Notes under the pieces: generated by a model
Seen by the model: the letters and a program-made list of their open reading frames with translations, nothing else
What the model was told of the DNA's origin: nothing
Databases searched by the model: none
NCBI GenBank assembly: GCA_021234155.1
Contig: JAJEKV010000182.1
Location: 560,605-624,604, forward strand
Length of the DNA: 64,000 nt
Direction of reading: 5' to 3'
Source of the DNA: Isoetes taiwanensis
Lineage: Eukaryota > Streptophyta > Lycopodiopsida > Isoetales > Isoetaceae
Part shown: piece by piece, positions 1 to 12,600 of the stretch
Layout of the letters: every line of letters begins with the position of its first letter
Numbering within the stretch: the stretch's first letter is position 1
Position numbers and translations under genes: made by a program

Positions 1-560
1 TGTTTAGGGTTTTGCAGAATGCTGGAGTCGGCGCCCTGTATGTAGCTACAGCATCCCATCCGCCATAGCTATCAAGAAATTGAGTTTTGGAAATTTATCA
101 GAGCGCAATCATTCTTGACGAAGCCGATAATTTTCTGTTGTCTTACTGATTCATCCTATGCTCAAATTTTCATTCGTTTGTTTCGTTTCTTATTTGACGC
201 TGTGCTTTTCTTGGTCTTTTCTTGTAGGTTTTTTTTGACAAAGATCTCTTTAGGATCCCCGCAAGAAGGTATGCATAGATCTCTCAAATTTCTAGCTATG
301 TTCTAGCATGCATATATTGCATTTTTTATGCCTCAAAATGGTTATTTTATAGGCAGAATATGTGTTACGACATTGCCATTCATGGATTGTTTACATTCTT
401 TTTTGGAACCTGGTGGTCAAGAAATTTGAATCTGCATTGGCATTGAGTACGTTCTATTTTGGCATTGATTTTATTCTTCTTTGCATCAAAGAACTGGATG
501 GAGCTTGGAATAAGAAAAAGATTGAAAAAAGTTATGCTTTTTCTTAATTATCTCTTTTAA
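1..560. other. No supported gene; possible exon-like stretches
   Basis: No complete gene is visible. Two short plus-strand stretches look exon-like: about 228-270 (FFDKDLFRIPARR followed by a GT) and about 354-450 (AEYVLRHCHSW after a TATAG acceptor). I do not recognise the protein. They could belong to a decayed host gene continuing from left of the window. Confidence 0.2.
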
Positions 561-563
561 TAG

Positions 564-1165
564 GTAGCCATTATTTTGTTGATGTTGTCAAAGAGAAACC
601 ATTTATGTCTAATGGATACAAATTTGTGATCACAGGTGTAGCAGATGTATATGTTGGATTTGATGTTGTTTCAAAGTCTGCGAGAGGAGAGAAAAAGTCT
701 TGACATGTAGTAGACAACCTATTCACATGGACTGGGATTGTAGGTGATCTTGAGCATGGTAAGGCATATTACAAAGCATATAACAGCACATGATGATGAA
801 CATTTGTTGTTTATGACAGAATTTTTATTTTTCTAAACGTCAGTTCAAGGTATGCTTACAAATCTGAGATGTGCTTTCATGTAGTATTAGCAACTAACAC
901 CAGGAGCATGGTTCTAATTGATGATCTTGGGGGATCTACCCCATTAACAGATAGAGTGGCTATTGCATAGAGTTGCGAGTATCTGCTATCATTGGGGCAT
1001 TACCTATCATAGCATTTGATTGCAACATCTCTTTTAAGAAGATTGGACATATAGGTACGTGATATTTGCCACACATATGCTGTTAGTTGAGCTTCTAAAT
1101 CTCTACCCAAGCATCAAAGTATGCTATTTTGTGGTATCCAACAACATGAACTTGAAGTCTGGTAT
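564..1165 (+). pseudogene. MSH4: MSH4-like MutS homologue fragment (decayed)
   Basis: MSH4 is the meiosis-specific MutS homologue that works with MSH5 on recombination intermediates. From 842 the plus strand reads a block containing NTRSMVLIDDLGGSTPLTD, then AIA-stop-SCEYLLSLG, then in another frame ALPIIAF. This follows the MSH4 Walker B region and its signature (DELGRATSSSDG, then AIAWSCCEYLLSL). The tryptophan codon of that signature is TAG here (967-969). About 1074-1170 reads HMLLVELLNLYPSIKV and YFVVSNNMNLKSG, matching the THMENLSELA..YPNVK stretch that follows in MSH4. A stop, a frameshift and lost exon context make it a pseudogene. The upstream stretch 564-705 (VVKEKPFMSN, FVITG) may be the preceding exon, but it lacks a Walker A motif, so its inclusion is uncertain. 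Confidence 0.6.
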
Positions 1166-1459
1166 GCACATTTTGATAAATGTGTTTTGATTTTTACCAA
1201 TCTGGAGAATTTGCACAGATATTTTCAAATATGGACTTTAGGAGAGAGAACCAGCTTATCACCGTCAGTAGTGCAGATGCATGCCAACAAAATGGTTAAA
1301 TAATAATTTATGCTACGCGCTTGGATAGAATATTACATTATAACTTTATCATCTGTATTATGCAGCTATATTATGCAGCAGGAGAGGGACTATGCAAATG
1401 TCAGGAATGGCGCATTATCTGGATTATCAGATTGTCCAAAATTTCTGAGTTTGAGGTGA

Positions 1460-2285
1460 TCAAATTTCAGTGAAGCTGCTCTGCATTCCTACTATTAAGG
1501 AATCGGAAGACTACTATTTTGATGGAAATTTGAATTGTTGTAAAGTGATATGATTTTGAAATGGATATGGGAAATGAATTACGTGCTGCTTATCCAGACT
1601 AGATGGAAATACCAGGGTTCAAATCCCTGAGCCTTTGAACTGTCCTTTTGAGCTGTAATTCTCTTAATGACTTTGTATACATCTTTCCATTTGAAATGTC
1701 AAGCAACGTTCAATAAACATTTTGCAAATTGTTATAGACTGGATGGAAACCATGGATCATTTAAAATAAAACATCAAAATTTTGATGGATAAACTATCAC
1801 CAATTCAATCCATTGCAATATTGATATTGCATGCCACTTTATGTTTGCAAGTGTTGGTGGTTTCCACAACAAACAACAAAGTATGCCTTATTATATTCAT
1901 TAAACTAAATCAATTGCATTGTTCAAAGCATCGTATATTTGATCCAAATATCACCGTCTTGATAAAAGGAAAAACCATCAGTTGCTTGACAAAATGTTGA
2001 GACATGTTTAATTGTATGAAACAACATTAGTTCATATAAAAAGATCTAAATAACTTTCTTAGAAAAACACTCAAACAACTAAAATCATTAGTGGCTCATT
2101 GTCTATGTTTGTATACTTAAACCATAGAAATAAAACACACTACTAAATCAAATACATTGACTACCATAAAAGATTATGATGGTGAACTGTGGTAAATAAC
2201 TAGCCATAGTTATTCAACATATTAACCCACAAAGTAATATTACTTTTCTATAGTGGTGTTATATTAAAACTATTATAAAATACTA
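1460..2285. other. Gene-free AT-rich interval
   Basis: AT-rich sequence with many stops in all frames; no conserved protein motif, RNA gene or clear repeat was recognised before the gypsy fragment begins near 2289. Confidence 0.4.
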
Positions 2286-2288
2286 ATA

Positions 2289-2537
2289 ATGGATATTTTT
2301 TGGAGGCCTTGTGGGGCTATACTGGATACCGCTAATGTGGTTAGTCCGCAAAGTATATCGATCGTCTTAAATTCCTCTGTAATGCCAGAACGTCTTTTGG
2401 ATAAAAGAGTTTGGCAGCTGCACAATAGAGATGTGGTAGAACATCTGGTTCAGTGGCAGGACCAATCTCCTGAGGATGCCACCTGGGAGACGGAGGAATT
2501 CGTGCAGCAGTTCCCTCATCTAAAGGATCAACCTTGA
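2289..2537 (+). pseudogene. Ty3/gypsy integrase C-terminal chromodomain fragment
   Basis: An 82-codon open frame. Its second half (residues about 45-80) is the chromodomain-like tail of a plant chromovirus integrase: an aromatic-rich strand LVQWQ, the DATWE motif, then EEFVQQFPHLK. In this family the domain is thought to guide integration to particular chromatin. The frame ends 28 bp before the LTR, as expected for the end of pol. The first about 40 residues do not resemble integrase and the true upstream pol is missing. It is a remnant of the element ending at 3486. Confidence 0.7.
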
Positions 2538-3486
2538 GGACAAGGTCCAAAAGGAGGGGGAGGAATGTTACAGGTGCTCCCAAGAGTATAGCCGGAATCG
2601 GACCCTTGAGGGACGTCTATGAGGACGGGGGTACTGTTAGTCACAATTGTCGGGCAGTTGTGATTAATGGGCCATGTTGACTGTAATCAGTCTATGGTGA
2701 TGAGAGGCAGAATAAGTGGCAATAATTGCTAGCGACGGATAATGGTTCGCTAGGGGGCACTAATAATTATCAAATATTAGTGCGGAAGGAGCTTGCAAGA
2801 TCTGTAGATACGGGAGATCTATATTAATGTGTAGCTAACTAAGTTGTTAGTGGAACTAGTGTTAGCACTAGGGGTTAAAAGCATTATTATAAAGAAATAA
2901 GAAGTTAGCTATGTTAAATATAAGGTTTATAAGGACACGTGGCGTTAATGGGTTCGATGGGCGAAACCTGTTATCAAACAGGTTGAACAGATTCGTATCA
3001 GACCCAGAAATGCCAGATCTGATAGTAATGGCTAAGAAGGATGCAATTAGGGTCGAATCTGAGGCCAGCTGAGTCGGATTAGCTGAAGAGAACTGCAGGT
3101 AGCTTCAGTAGGGATGATTCTAAAGCCTGGAGGGCGAATTTGTGAGGAGAGTGGAATTGGGTCTTGAGAGAAAAGGAGCCCGTTCTGCAGTCTGAAACAA
3201 TTGCTTGGATCAAGACTTGATCAGGATGAGCGATTTAGCAGCACGAGGCTGCTGTGATAGCCACAGAGCAGTTTGATTCTGCCCGAGGTCAGATTGGGCC
3301 TTGGGCAGTCGTTGACATCCACTCAGAGAGGATTTACTGAGAGGATCCAGTCTTCTGAGGGAACTCCATCTAGGAGCAGGCCAAACTGATCAGCGAGGGG
3401 GATTTGGGATCCGTGGTGTGGGCGGAACCTGATCGACGTACTCTACGCGGGCGAGGATTGTTCAGAGAAAACTTTTCGCCGTAACA
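2289..3486 (+). mobile_element. 3' end of a Ty3/gypsy chromovirus (chromodomain, PPT, 3' LTR)
   Basis: This is the last part of a plus-strand Ty3/gypsy element. 2289-2537 encodes the integrase C-terminus with a chromodomain-like end (VEHLVQWQDQSPEDATWE, then EEFVQQFPHL). It is followed by the usual GGACAAGGTCC spacer and a purine-rich polypurine tract (2550-2565). The 3' LTR is read as 2566-3486: it starts TGTTACAGG and ends CCGTAACA, a near-perfect terminal inverted repeat. A second purine tract plus TGTTAG at 2636 is an alternative LTR start. Gag, protease, RT, the integrase core and the 5' LTR are absent, so the copy is 5'-truncated. Confidence 0.7.
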
Positions 3487-3735
3487 CACACCAATGTCGA
3501 CTACCAAGCTCTTCCAAACTTTTACCTACTCTTCAAAGGTAATTTGACCTAGTCTCATGCATAAACCAATAGTTGATATGTTGCCCTTTAGGGGCAACAT
3601 CTTGCCGAAACAAGAAAATGGATGGTCCCCTCAGCCATAGAATACCAAAAATAGACATGTAGAGGGGTCTTCAACCTTTGCCGATGCTTCCAGATGAAGA
3701 ATATGATGAAACAGAGATGTGGACTGTAAATGTGA

Positions 3736-3925
3736 TGGAATGAGCGTGAATATGGTAGTGATATGATGCGAATGAAGTGTAGAGAGCGTATGGAGATGAA
3801 ATGATGGTAAATATGGTGGTGATTTGATGTGAATGAAGTGTGGTAAGTGTATGGTGATAGAATGAGAGTGAATATGGTGATGATACAATGTGAATGGAAT
3901 GTGTAGCGTGTAAGAGATGAAAGAT
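3736..3925 (+). repeat. 61-bp minisatellite, three degenerate copies
   Basis: A unit containing AATATGGTRRTGAT, then GATGYGAATGAAGTG, recurs with the shared TATGG word at 3751, 3812 and 3873, a period of 61 bp. Three imperfect copies are present. The long minus-strand open frames here are a by-product of the repeat period and His/Ser-rich reading, not genes. Confidence 0.75.
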
Positions 3926-4437
3926 ATGGATTATGAGTGTGAAAGTGAGGTGAGATGAGTGAACTAATATCATGAGCTCGCCAAAACAAGAAAATGTGTA
4001 TCTTTAACTTGGTCAGACTGAAAATGCAACTCTGCTATGATGGTGAAGCTGAAGTGCAGAGTGCTTTTAGGAGATGAATGCAAGAGCAAGAAGCTAAGAT
4101 GGTTGGAAAGACTACATGAGACAGATGAGTGGAGATGGATCAAGGATGCATCTGCCATGGAAACATAGAAATATCTAACTATATATAAGATTACTAGAAA
4201 AAAAAATTGAAATTGTCTTTGTGTTATGGAAGCCTTTTCTCGGCTATGTTTTCCGGCGATGGGTCGACTTGGGCAGAGGAACGGTAATTTTGAAGAAATC
4301 TTGTTATAGAGACGAGGGAGTTTGGAGCTGAGGGAATCAAGAAGAGAAAGAGCGGCAGGTAAGAGGGGGGTTTGAGAAAGCACCTGTGTTTTGGTCAGTT
4401 AGTTGTTTTCTTCAATTAAATTGGAACTGGATCAGAT

Positions 4438-6655
4438 ATGGACGAGGAAGAAGGGGCAGAGTCGGAGACCGGTAGGGCAGGAGAAGATTTGCGATTAAAG
4501 AGATGCACAAGAGAGCAAGTGGCAGAGCATGGTTTGCAATTGAAGAGGTGTGTGGGAAAGGAAGTTGGGAAAGGAAGTGGCAGAGCAGACAAAGGAAGCA
4601 AGAGGTAAGAACGTCGGTTTATCTATGCTTATGATATTGTAATTTTATTTGAATTGATAAGCTGTGGAGAAAGGAGAAAGGGCCGAACATCTGAAGGAGC
4701 GGTCCCGAGCTATGATCAGTAGACCACTTTTGCCTATAGCAGAGCTCACCCCTTATGAAACAAGTTGGAGCATCAAGGGTCGTGTGACAAGAAAAGGGAC
4801 ACTAAGATCATATACGAATGCTCGTGGCCCAGGGCATGTTTTTCACATTGAGCTGATTGATGAGGGTGTATGTTATTGCTGTCAATTTTTGCAACCTATG
4901 GATGTGAGAGTTTAACAATTGTGGAAGGGAATTGCTTTTATTGCAGAATACAGAGATTCAAAGCATGTATGTTTGATGATGCAACAACTAAATTCTTTGA
5001 TGCTTGTAAAGTTGGAAGAGTAATGCATATTGTGATGGATTATTTAAATTGCATTTATAATTCGTTCTAATTGTTGTTTGATGGATGCATAGACTTACTT
5101 ATTTCAAAAGGGAAGGTACACCCCGCCAACAAAAAATACTCCAAACTCAAGAATGACTATGAAGTGATACTTACTAGTAACTCGGTTGTAGAGGAAAGTG
5201 CAAATGAGAATGTTGTGGTTTGTGGGAGTTCTGAAAGAGGTTATGGTTTTGTTGCAATAGACCAATAGTCACCAGAACGTTGATGGTATGAAGTATTGTT
5301 GTTTGAATATAGGTAAACAGTTAGAGGATAATCTATTTTGCATATGCAGATGTTATGGGAATCTTGCATAGTGTCTCTTTCGCAGCGAGCATCCGACGGA
5401 AGTTAGACAATGAGGAGGTTCCTAAACGAGAAATTAACATTGAAGATGAAAGGTATATGTATCTTTACTGTAGTTAGTGTGTTTTATATATGTAGCAATA
5501 GAAGTGTGAAAGTGAGTTTGTGGAAAAACCTTACATCGAAGGAGGGGGAATTATTATTGAAGCTTGCTGATCAGGCTCCCATGGTTACACTGACAGCAGT
5601 TCGGGTGACTAAGTTTTTAGGTTTGTATTTAGATTATTATCATGTATTGTAGGGGAAAAAGGGCTTTATTTTGAAGTATCATTGTCAACTACAAATGATA
5701 CAATAAATGGAAATAAATCCACAGAATTGCGCAGCCGAATGATTACGTTCACAGTGAGCATTTGTATAGTAAACGAGTTATTTGTTTAATACAAGTAATC
5801 TGATAATCTCATTATTGATATTGCATGCAGGTATGATGTTCATGGCAAGAACATAATATGTACACCCGCTGGTGCTAGATTAGCTCATCATCATACGACG
5901 TTGGATGCCAAAGCAATATATCACGATCGTGCTTTCTTATCTGATGTCATTTTAGCGCGTGTCGATACTGAAAAGGTAGGAAAATCATTCATTCTAGTCA
6001 TGCAGTATAATAGACATTATTTATTTATTTGAATTTGTTTGCTCTTTATGAAGCCTGCATATTTCAATGTTAATGCATCAATCAGTTACATTGATTCGGA
6101 TCAATCTATGTGGTATGAAGCCTGTGAGATGTGTGCGAAGAAAGTGAAGAAAGAAGATGAGACTTTATGGTGTCAGTGCCAAAGAACTATTCCAACTCAT
6201 AAAAGGTAAATGGAAGTTTTTGGTGGAATTATAATGTGTTAAATATAACATTTTTGCTGCTATAGATATATTCTGTTTGCAAGGTTAGTAGATTGGAGTG
6301 CAGAGATATCAGTCACTGCATTCAATGAGGAGGTTGAACAGATTCTTGGTCATACTGCGGATGATTTATATGAACTTAGATGCCAGGTATTCAATAGTAT
6401 GAACAGTATGCATTATTGTGCACTTACAAATAATTGTAATGAATTTGTCGCACTTTTTTATAGGATGTTGATGGCAAAGTATATTAAAGTGAATTAAGGA
6501 AGGCAATATGGATACCAAAAGTATTTCGGCTGGGCGTTGTTGAGACACTCTATATGAATCAACGAAGACGTAGAACAACTATTCGAGAAGTAGCTCCAGT
6601 GAATTGGAGTGGAGAATGCAAATTGCTACTGCAAGAAATAGGAAGTCTTGTGTAA
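4438..6655 (+). pseudogene. RPA1: Replication protein A large subunit (RPA1/RPA70)-like, decayed
   Basis: RPA1 is the large subunit of the single-strand DNA-binding complex. Pieces occur in order with intron-like gaps. DBD-A: about 4720-4865 (PIAELTPYETSWSIKGRV), 4947-5020 (ATTKFFDACKVGR), 5090-5180 (ISKGKVHPANKKYSKLKNDY). DBD-B: 5347-5447 (SIRRKLDNEEVPKREINIED), about 5494-5620 (VSLWKNLTSKEGELL). DBD-C: 5829-5975, about 6050-6205 with the zinc ribbon (YEACEMCAKK, LWCQCQRT), 6265-6387 (VTAFNEEVEQILGHTADDL), and the C-terminus to TAA at 6653-6655. An exon 4438-4604 ending in GTAAG may be upstream. An in-frame TAA near 6486 (GKVY-stop-SELRKAIW) breaks the last exon and the second half of the zinc ribbon is C-x-C instead of C-x2-C. 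The N-terminal DBD-F is not seen. Confidence 0.8.
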
Positions 6656-6659
6656 ATAG

Positions 6660-8390
6660 GCTGAAATGTGTATTTACTGTGTGATATTTGTAGAAAGACC
6701 TATTCAGGATTCAATGCTTTATGCTGTAACAGTTTGACAAGGTGTAGTATTACTAGATAATGTTAATAGAACTGAATTTTGTGACATTGATTGACTTTTG
6801 CTTTGTGATAGCAGATGCAATGCATGGAAAAGAACTGAAATTTGACTTTTCACTTGGAACAGAAGAAAGATATCTAGTTGTGACTACTATTGCATCAAAG
6901 CAGGAAGTTAAGACAAGATGATGTAATCAATAGAAAGCCATACATAGCCAAGTCGATCTACCATGTTACTGAATGGTATTACAATTTGCACCATATGGCA
7001 AACTTATCGAACAAAACAACAAGGTTAACACAAACTGTAAAAGAAAGATATGTGAAATTTATCTCATCGCTTACTGCAGATTGCACACAAATGGCGACCA
7101 TTTGACTTCTTCGATATGGATTTTTAGACAGCCAAAGATAGAGAACCAATTATGTGCCATATTTCCAGAACACCCATGTGAGCTCAAATGCCGCAATTGT
7201 AACTCAAATAGAGGCATGCGAAAATATCAATGTCCTTTTTTTACCATTGAGCATCCTGTTCCTTTTTCTTACACCACATTCCCGCCTCCATCCTCATTAT
7301 GCCTTTTTTATTATATTTTCTCCATTTTGGAATCTATGTCTAGCATATTTTCTTATAAGCTACCACTGGCTAGTTATTTCACCATCCTTTTGCAAGATGA
7401 ACCATTACTTTGGCCTTGCCACCTTATTTGTTTCCCTTGCCTCTTGTGCCATCGTGATCTTTGATTTATCTCCTTTGATATCTTGCTACCATAACCTTCT
7501 ATAGCTGCATGAAGGTCTCCATGCCATGATTTAAAACTTTGAGAAAAAAGGGTCTACAAAAATGGCTTAGTCTCCACTATCCCTGTGGTTAAACCTTCAA
7601 AGCCTTGAAATCCAAAATTGGCTACTCGATTTTGTGGTCCTTAAAAACCATAGTCGAAAAGCTTAAAAAAACCCTTTTATACAAAATAGGGCATTTATAT
7701 GCGAGAACCGTATCGCGGGATTTCTTCAAGAACGTTAAAATTATGGAAACACCCTGAATCTTGCTGAAACCTCTTCCATCCTCTCTGAGCACCTCCTACT
7801 CTTGGATTCCGGCCTATAAGGAACCAATTGAGCCTAAATTTAAGACCTAAGATGCTAGAATTTGAAATTCACAAACTATATAATGTGGGAAACTAATTTT
7901 AAAAGTTTCGAAGGCCTAGACACACTCAAGCATTCTTACTTCACTTGCTGACCAAGATTGAAAGACCCTTGAAGCCTTTAGAGCAGTCCTCAGTTGGATT
8001 TTCAAATATCTGACTGAGATTTCTATGATAATATTATTCTTCATAAGTTTGAATGACCTTAATGTTGTTAGAAGTACTGATTATCTTCAGAACAAAGATG
8101 TTATGACTCTATTATTTTTCCATCAATGAAAGTTGGCTTCCAAGTTACAAAAATCATCTCTGATATAGATTGTACCATCTTTTGAGTACTCAAAATTATA
8201 CTACAAATCCTCTACTATCCAAAATCATTTTCTGTGGAATCGCCCCTCATATTTGCCTAGGATAGGAGTATTAGCATATCCGTACCTTGATGATATTTTG
8301 TCCATAGTTTTTTCACATCTGGATAAGATAGATATTATGACATTTAGTATGGTAATTTGTGTTCAATAAAAAGAGAAGAACAATATACCT
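6660..8390. other. No recognised gene
   Basis: AT-rich interval. About 6820-7140 has discontinuous reading stretches (for example FAPYGKLIEQNNKVNT in one frame and ERYLVVTTIASKQEVK in another) that look like a decayed exon, but I do not recognise the protein. The rest shows nothing beyond low-complexity sequence. Confidence 0.35.
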
Positions 8391-8392
8391 GG

Positions 8393-8860
8393 TCATAAGA
8401 GTAGTTTGTACACAACATTCACTGTAGACTTCGACGTGTTTTCTAGAGATAGGAGAATTGATACATCCTCTCTATTTCTAACACAAGTGAAGGCCGTGTA
8501 TAGTTGACCATGTGCAAATACATTTGTACGAAGATCAATAACGACACGGTCTAATGTGAGACCCTGACAGCTATTAAATGTCGTCGAATATGACAGCCGA
8601 AGGGGTAATTGATGCCAGTGAATGGTCCATGGACGATTTTCTGGTTTATAGAAAAAATCTACTCTAGAAATCGAGTATTCCCTTCTGGTTGAGGAGCCTC
8701 ACCCAGTACTCTTACCATTACAAACTTTTCTTGCATGGGTTCAATCACAACTCTTGCATTCTTTACTATACCCTCAATGTCTAGTCTTTTCATTAAGTGA
8801 CATATTGCATCTGATTAACGATCAAAGCATAGCATAGACGAAGGCCATGCATGATCCGCT
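8393..8860 (-). pseudogene. PIF1-like / Helitron helicase C-terminus remnant
   Basis: Read on the minus strand, 8393-8638 gives LPLRLSYSTTFNSCQGLTLD, then RVVIDLRTNVFAHGQLYTAF, then REDVSILLSLENT and NVVYK before a TGA at 8393-8395. This is the end of a PIF1-family superfamily-1B helicase: the FNSCQGLTLDR motif and the FAHGQLYTALSR-type motif VI, where the arginine finger Ser-Arg is replaced (TCVR). Upstream, about 8690-8800 reads LDIEGIVKNARVVIEPMQEK, the domain just before it. An in-frame stop follows FLE. In plants most such sequences are the helicase half of Helitron RepHel. No Rep half or Helitron CTRR end was found, so a host PIF1 paralogue is possible. Confidence 0.7.
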
Positions 8861-9148
8861 GGCCTTATAAGACCATCCTCAACATGGTCAGGGCAAGAAA
8901 TTCTGCAAGATCCTTGAATTGCACAGCCGAGGTGGCCTTGCAACAGAGATGCAATGCCGAGGCGCAGATCCGGCACTAGATAAGCTGAACCACTTGTAGC
9001 TAGTGGAGGAGAGAAGAAGAGGTGCAGATAATAGAACCGACCAAAAAGATTGATGTTATTCTAAAAACGTCCCAGGAACAAGTACATCTCTATAGGACCT
9101 TAGAAAGTATACCCAGCCACTACACGGCAACTCCTACAATAACAATAA
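8861..9148. other. No recognised gene
   Basis: Short interval upstream of the helicase remnant, with stops in all frames. It may contain more decayed helicase coding sequence, but no motif was recognised. Confidence 0.3.
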
Positions 9149-9366
9149 CATGTCAACTTCTACACCAACAATAACGTGACTATAAGCTTTAACTATGTAC
9201 ATTTGTACAAGGTACTTTGCACATTAACTACCATGTCTTGTCAACTCCTACAATAACAATGCACATTAGCTACCATGTTTGTCAACTCCTATGATAACAG
9301 TAACGTGACTATAGGTTTAACTATGTACATTTGTACAAGGTACTTTGCAAATTAACTACCATGTCT
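9149..9366. repeat. Direct repeat, two ~90-bp copies
   Basis: The block with GTGACTATARG, then TTTAACTATGTACATTTGTA, then CAAGGTACTTTGCA and ACTACCATGTCT occurs at about 9149-9238 and 9279-9366, offset about 129 bp, with a shorter TGTCAACTCCTA-containing partial copy between. It lies just downstream of the ALG2 stop codon (minus strand). Confidence 0.75.
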
Positions 9367-9671
9367 AACAATGTCTATGTACACTCCGTTCCCAAAAAAG
9401 TTGAAAAATTTGCATGGTCATGTGCAAGAAAAAAACAAGTGCCCAATAAAGGGGCTCCAGCGTCAGTATTCTACAGATTCTTCTACATAGCAAATCAGGA
9501 ATCTTGGTCCACACCTTCCTTTTATATGCTTAAAACAACGGAAAAACGAATTGTGCACTCCAAGGTGTGCAATAAAGAAAGAAGGCAGTGATGAGCATTG
9601 AACATGCATTGTATCCATTTGTTTGCAACCGTTTTACAGCATGTATTTTGGAGTTTGGAGCATGCTTACGC

Positions 9672-12600
9672 TTACGAAGGAATATCATTCTCCAGTATTG
9701 GCATTTGAATTGCAGAATTATTATAATTATTGACCTCTACTATAACGTTATTCAATGTCCTGCCGAAAACTTGTCTACAAAAATTGTGTCGCACATGCTC
9801 CCTGGCAGCTCTCCCCATGTTTTCAGCTTCTTTCGGACTTCTTAAAAGAAACATCATCGCAGAAGCAAAACTCTGCGGCACCGCTTCACATAAAAAACCT
9901 GTTTGCGCATGAACAATGCTCTCCTTTGGACCACCACTATTGCATGCAATTACTGGCTTTCCTGCTGCCATTCCTTCAAGTGGAACAATGCCAAAGTGCT
10001 CATCCTGCCAACAACAATGTAAGTCTCGTTCACAATAACTCGATTTCAACAATAAGTCATTTTCACAATTTTAGGTGTTGTACCAGTGGAGTGTAGACAA
10101 CTGCAAGACAATGCGCAAGAAGGGTATTCCTTTGAGAGGTTGAACATGAGGGAATGAACATAACATGCTCATCTATTTCAGAAGCTAGCATTTGCAATTC
10201 TGCCAAGTATTCGCGATTTTCTACAAGTCGACTATCAAAACCACCTAAAAAGACATAGTACGTCATATTAGCACCACATAAAACAAAACAATCCCATTTG
10301 GACTCTCACAATTTACAGCAATCAGAGGAAACTGGAATAGAGATATCCTAAATGACATGTTCATGTATATAGTTCACGGACAGAATTTCGGTGGCCCCAA
10401 ATTTTCGACTTCAATTACGCTTGGGGCCTTATATAAGAGAAAAAACGGATTGGTTGCACACGCTTATACATGCAATTGCCCGTATCCTTATACTTCATTT
10501 GAATTGAGGGGCAGTATGCTGATGAGGAGCTTAATAGGAGCTGCTTAGGGACGGAAGGCCATGGAGACTCTCTGAAGTTCTGTGACATAAGCTAATGTAA
10601 TTTATCCAGTAACCTAATAAAGAAAAAAGTTGGTCAATTCATTCATACAAGAGTTGAAGGTGGAGGTCCTTTTCTAATGAAGCTAAACCCTATGCTTAGA
10701 CACTTTTAGTGTCTTCTTAAAACAATACACGAAATCACAAAAGCTGCCAAGATGACTCCCTGCTATCTTGGTGCATTAGGAACGTGAGCTGATGTCCACC
10801 ATAATGGTGCTTCTATATTTGGCAATACTTTTCCATGGATAGGAATGGATGAAATCCCCATCAACTCGAAGTATAAAACACAATAATTATTCACTCACCT
10901 AGACATTACACTTACCCAAATTCAAATGCAATCACCTGTAAGGACAAGCTTCAGATTTTTCAGAGCCTTGCGATCCAGATCACTTGCAGCCTCTGATTCA
11001 CGATGCTTCAATACCAGGGCAAAAGCAGCTACTGCCAATTCTATATTTTTTTTGCGTTCGAAGCGATTAATGGAAAGAAATATTTGCCTGGAAGACATCT
11101 GAGAGAGTCATTATCAAGGTTATTTGCGTAATGCAGTAGAAAAGAAGAGAACTCACGTGTTGGAACTTAATCCTTCTATATCTACAGTTTTTGGTAGAGA
11201 AATAAACTGCTCCGCATCAACTGCTGGATAAAGAACAGATGGACGGATCCCTTTGGCCACCAGTCTTCTGAATGTTTTCTGAAATGTAGCTGCAGTAAAT
11301 TTACTATTCACCAACACATGGTCTGCCATACCTGCAATGCATAGAGATCTAGTCTTATTATGCAAGTTTTAAGATTCAAATCCTCACATACAAAATTTCA
11401 ATCATCAAATACACAATAGCAACAAATAACTCAACCATGCTACCTGTAGTAGTTTCTTCGAGCCAATCAATGGGTCCTCTATATACCTTTTGCAATATGG
11501 TATTATGACGCGCAAGGAGCAAATCTGGAAAATGGCAATAAAAAACGACCTGGAACCAGAATAAAGAGAGATGATCACATGAACATGTTTCACATAATTT
11601 ACTAAACTAATTGCATCCAAACACCTTTCTTACCTTAGATGACCTTCTAAGTTTTAATATTGGTATTACGGCTGAAACTTGATCCACAAGCACAACATCA
11701 AATGAGGGCCAGAACAGAATTAAAGAAAGAGCCACAATGATGCATCTTATATATGCACAAAGAGCATGCAATTTGCGGAATAGATGTCGCGGCACAAAAG
11801 AACCGTAAACGCTCACTGGAAAGCTTCCTGCATAAATTGAAGTTCAATAATGACTGTGTGCATGCAAGAAGATGGCATAACAAGCAGTCTGTCACTAAAT
11901 TGGACACAACAAAAAACTCCAAGGAATTGCATCCTATTAGTGGATCTGATAGAAAAGACTTTCTCCACGGACTTACATCTGTTACTTAATCTGATAGAAA
12001 AAGCTATCTCTGAGAGTGTTGCTTTAGTTTCATACAATTTGAGCCTTTCAAAAATTACTATCCTACAGGCTATGAGGACCACGTCAGAGATAATTATTTA
12101 ATGACAGCATGCAACATTGTGTTAATATTTAAAATACCCTTTGTATCTAAGCAGAAGCACATCCTTGTGTTGACTAGAAAATTCTTTTCCCAGCATCAAG
12201 CAGAGCTAAAAGTAAGACATCAGGATGCCTAAAGACACATAAAGACCATGTTATTCCACGTAGTCCAGGCCATGTCTTCGTTTGTCAAATAGCTTGGTTC
12301 TCACACAGTCAAGCATTGCGAGGATGCAGCTGCAAGTTAAAAACAGAACGAGTCTAAGCAACACTTCAAAAAATAACATACCATCAATTGTTTCCTCAAA
12401 ACAACGCTTTGGGTCATGATATGCTGTAAAGATATGAACATGATGACCATGAGCTTTTAATTCCATTGCTGCATCAACTATTAGTCTTTCAGCACCTCCT
12501 ATGAAAACACGAATGTATCATCAATCTTGCATCAGCATAGCTTCTAATTACAACCCAGGCATTTCCAAAGCAGGCTATCGACATGTCCAAACAGAACTAT

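Noticed and set aside
1608-1634. tRNA T-arm-like CAGGGTTCAAATCCCTG
   Set aside because: The upstream 50 bases cannot form an acceptor stem, D arm or anticodon arm that fit it; chance hairpin or remote tRNA-derived piece.
3588-3989. Three overlapping minus-strand ORFs of 85-133 codons
   Set aside because: They arise from the 61-bp minisatellite and are His/Ser/Ile low-complexity with no motif.
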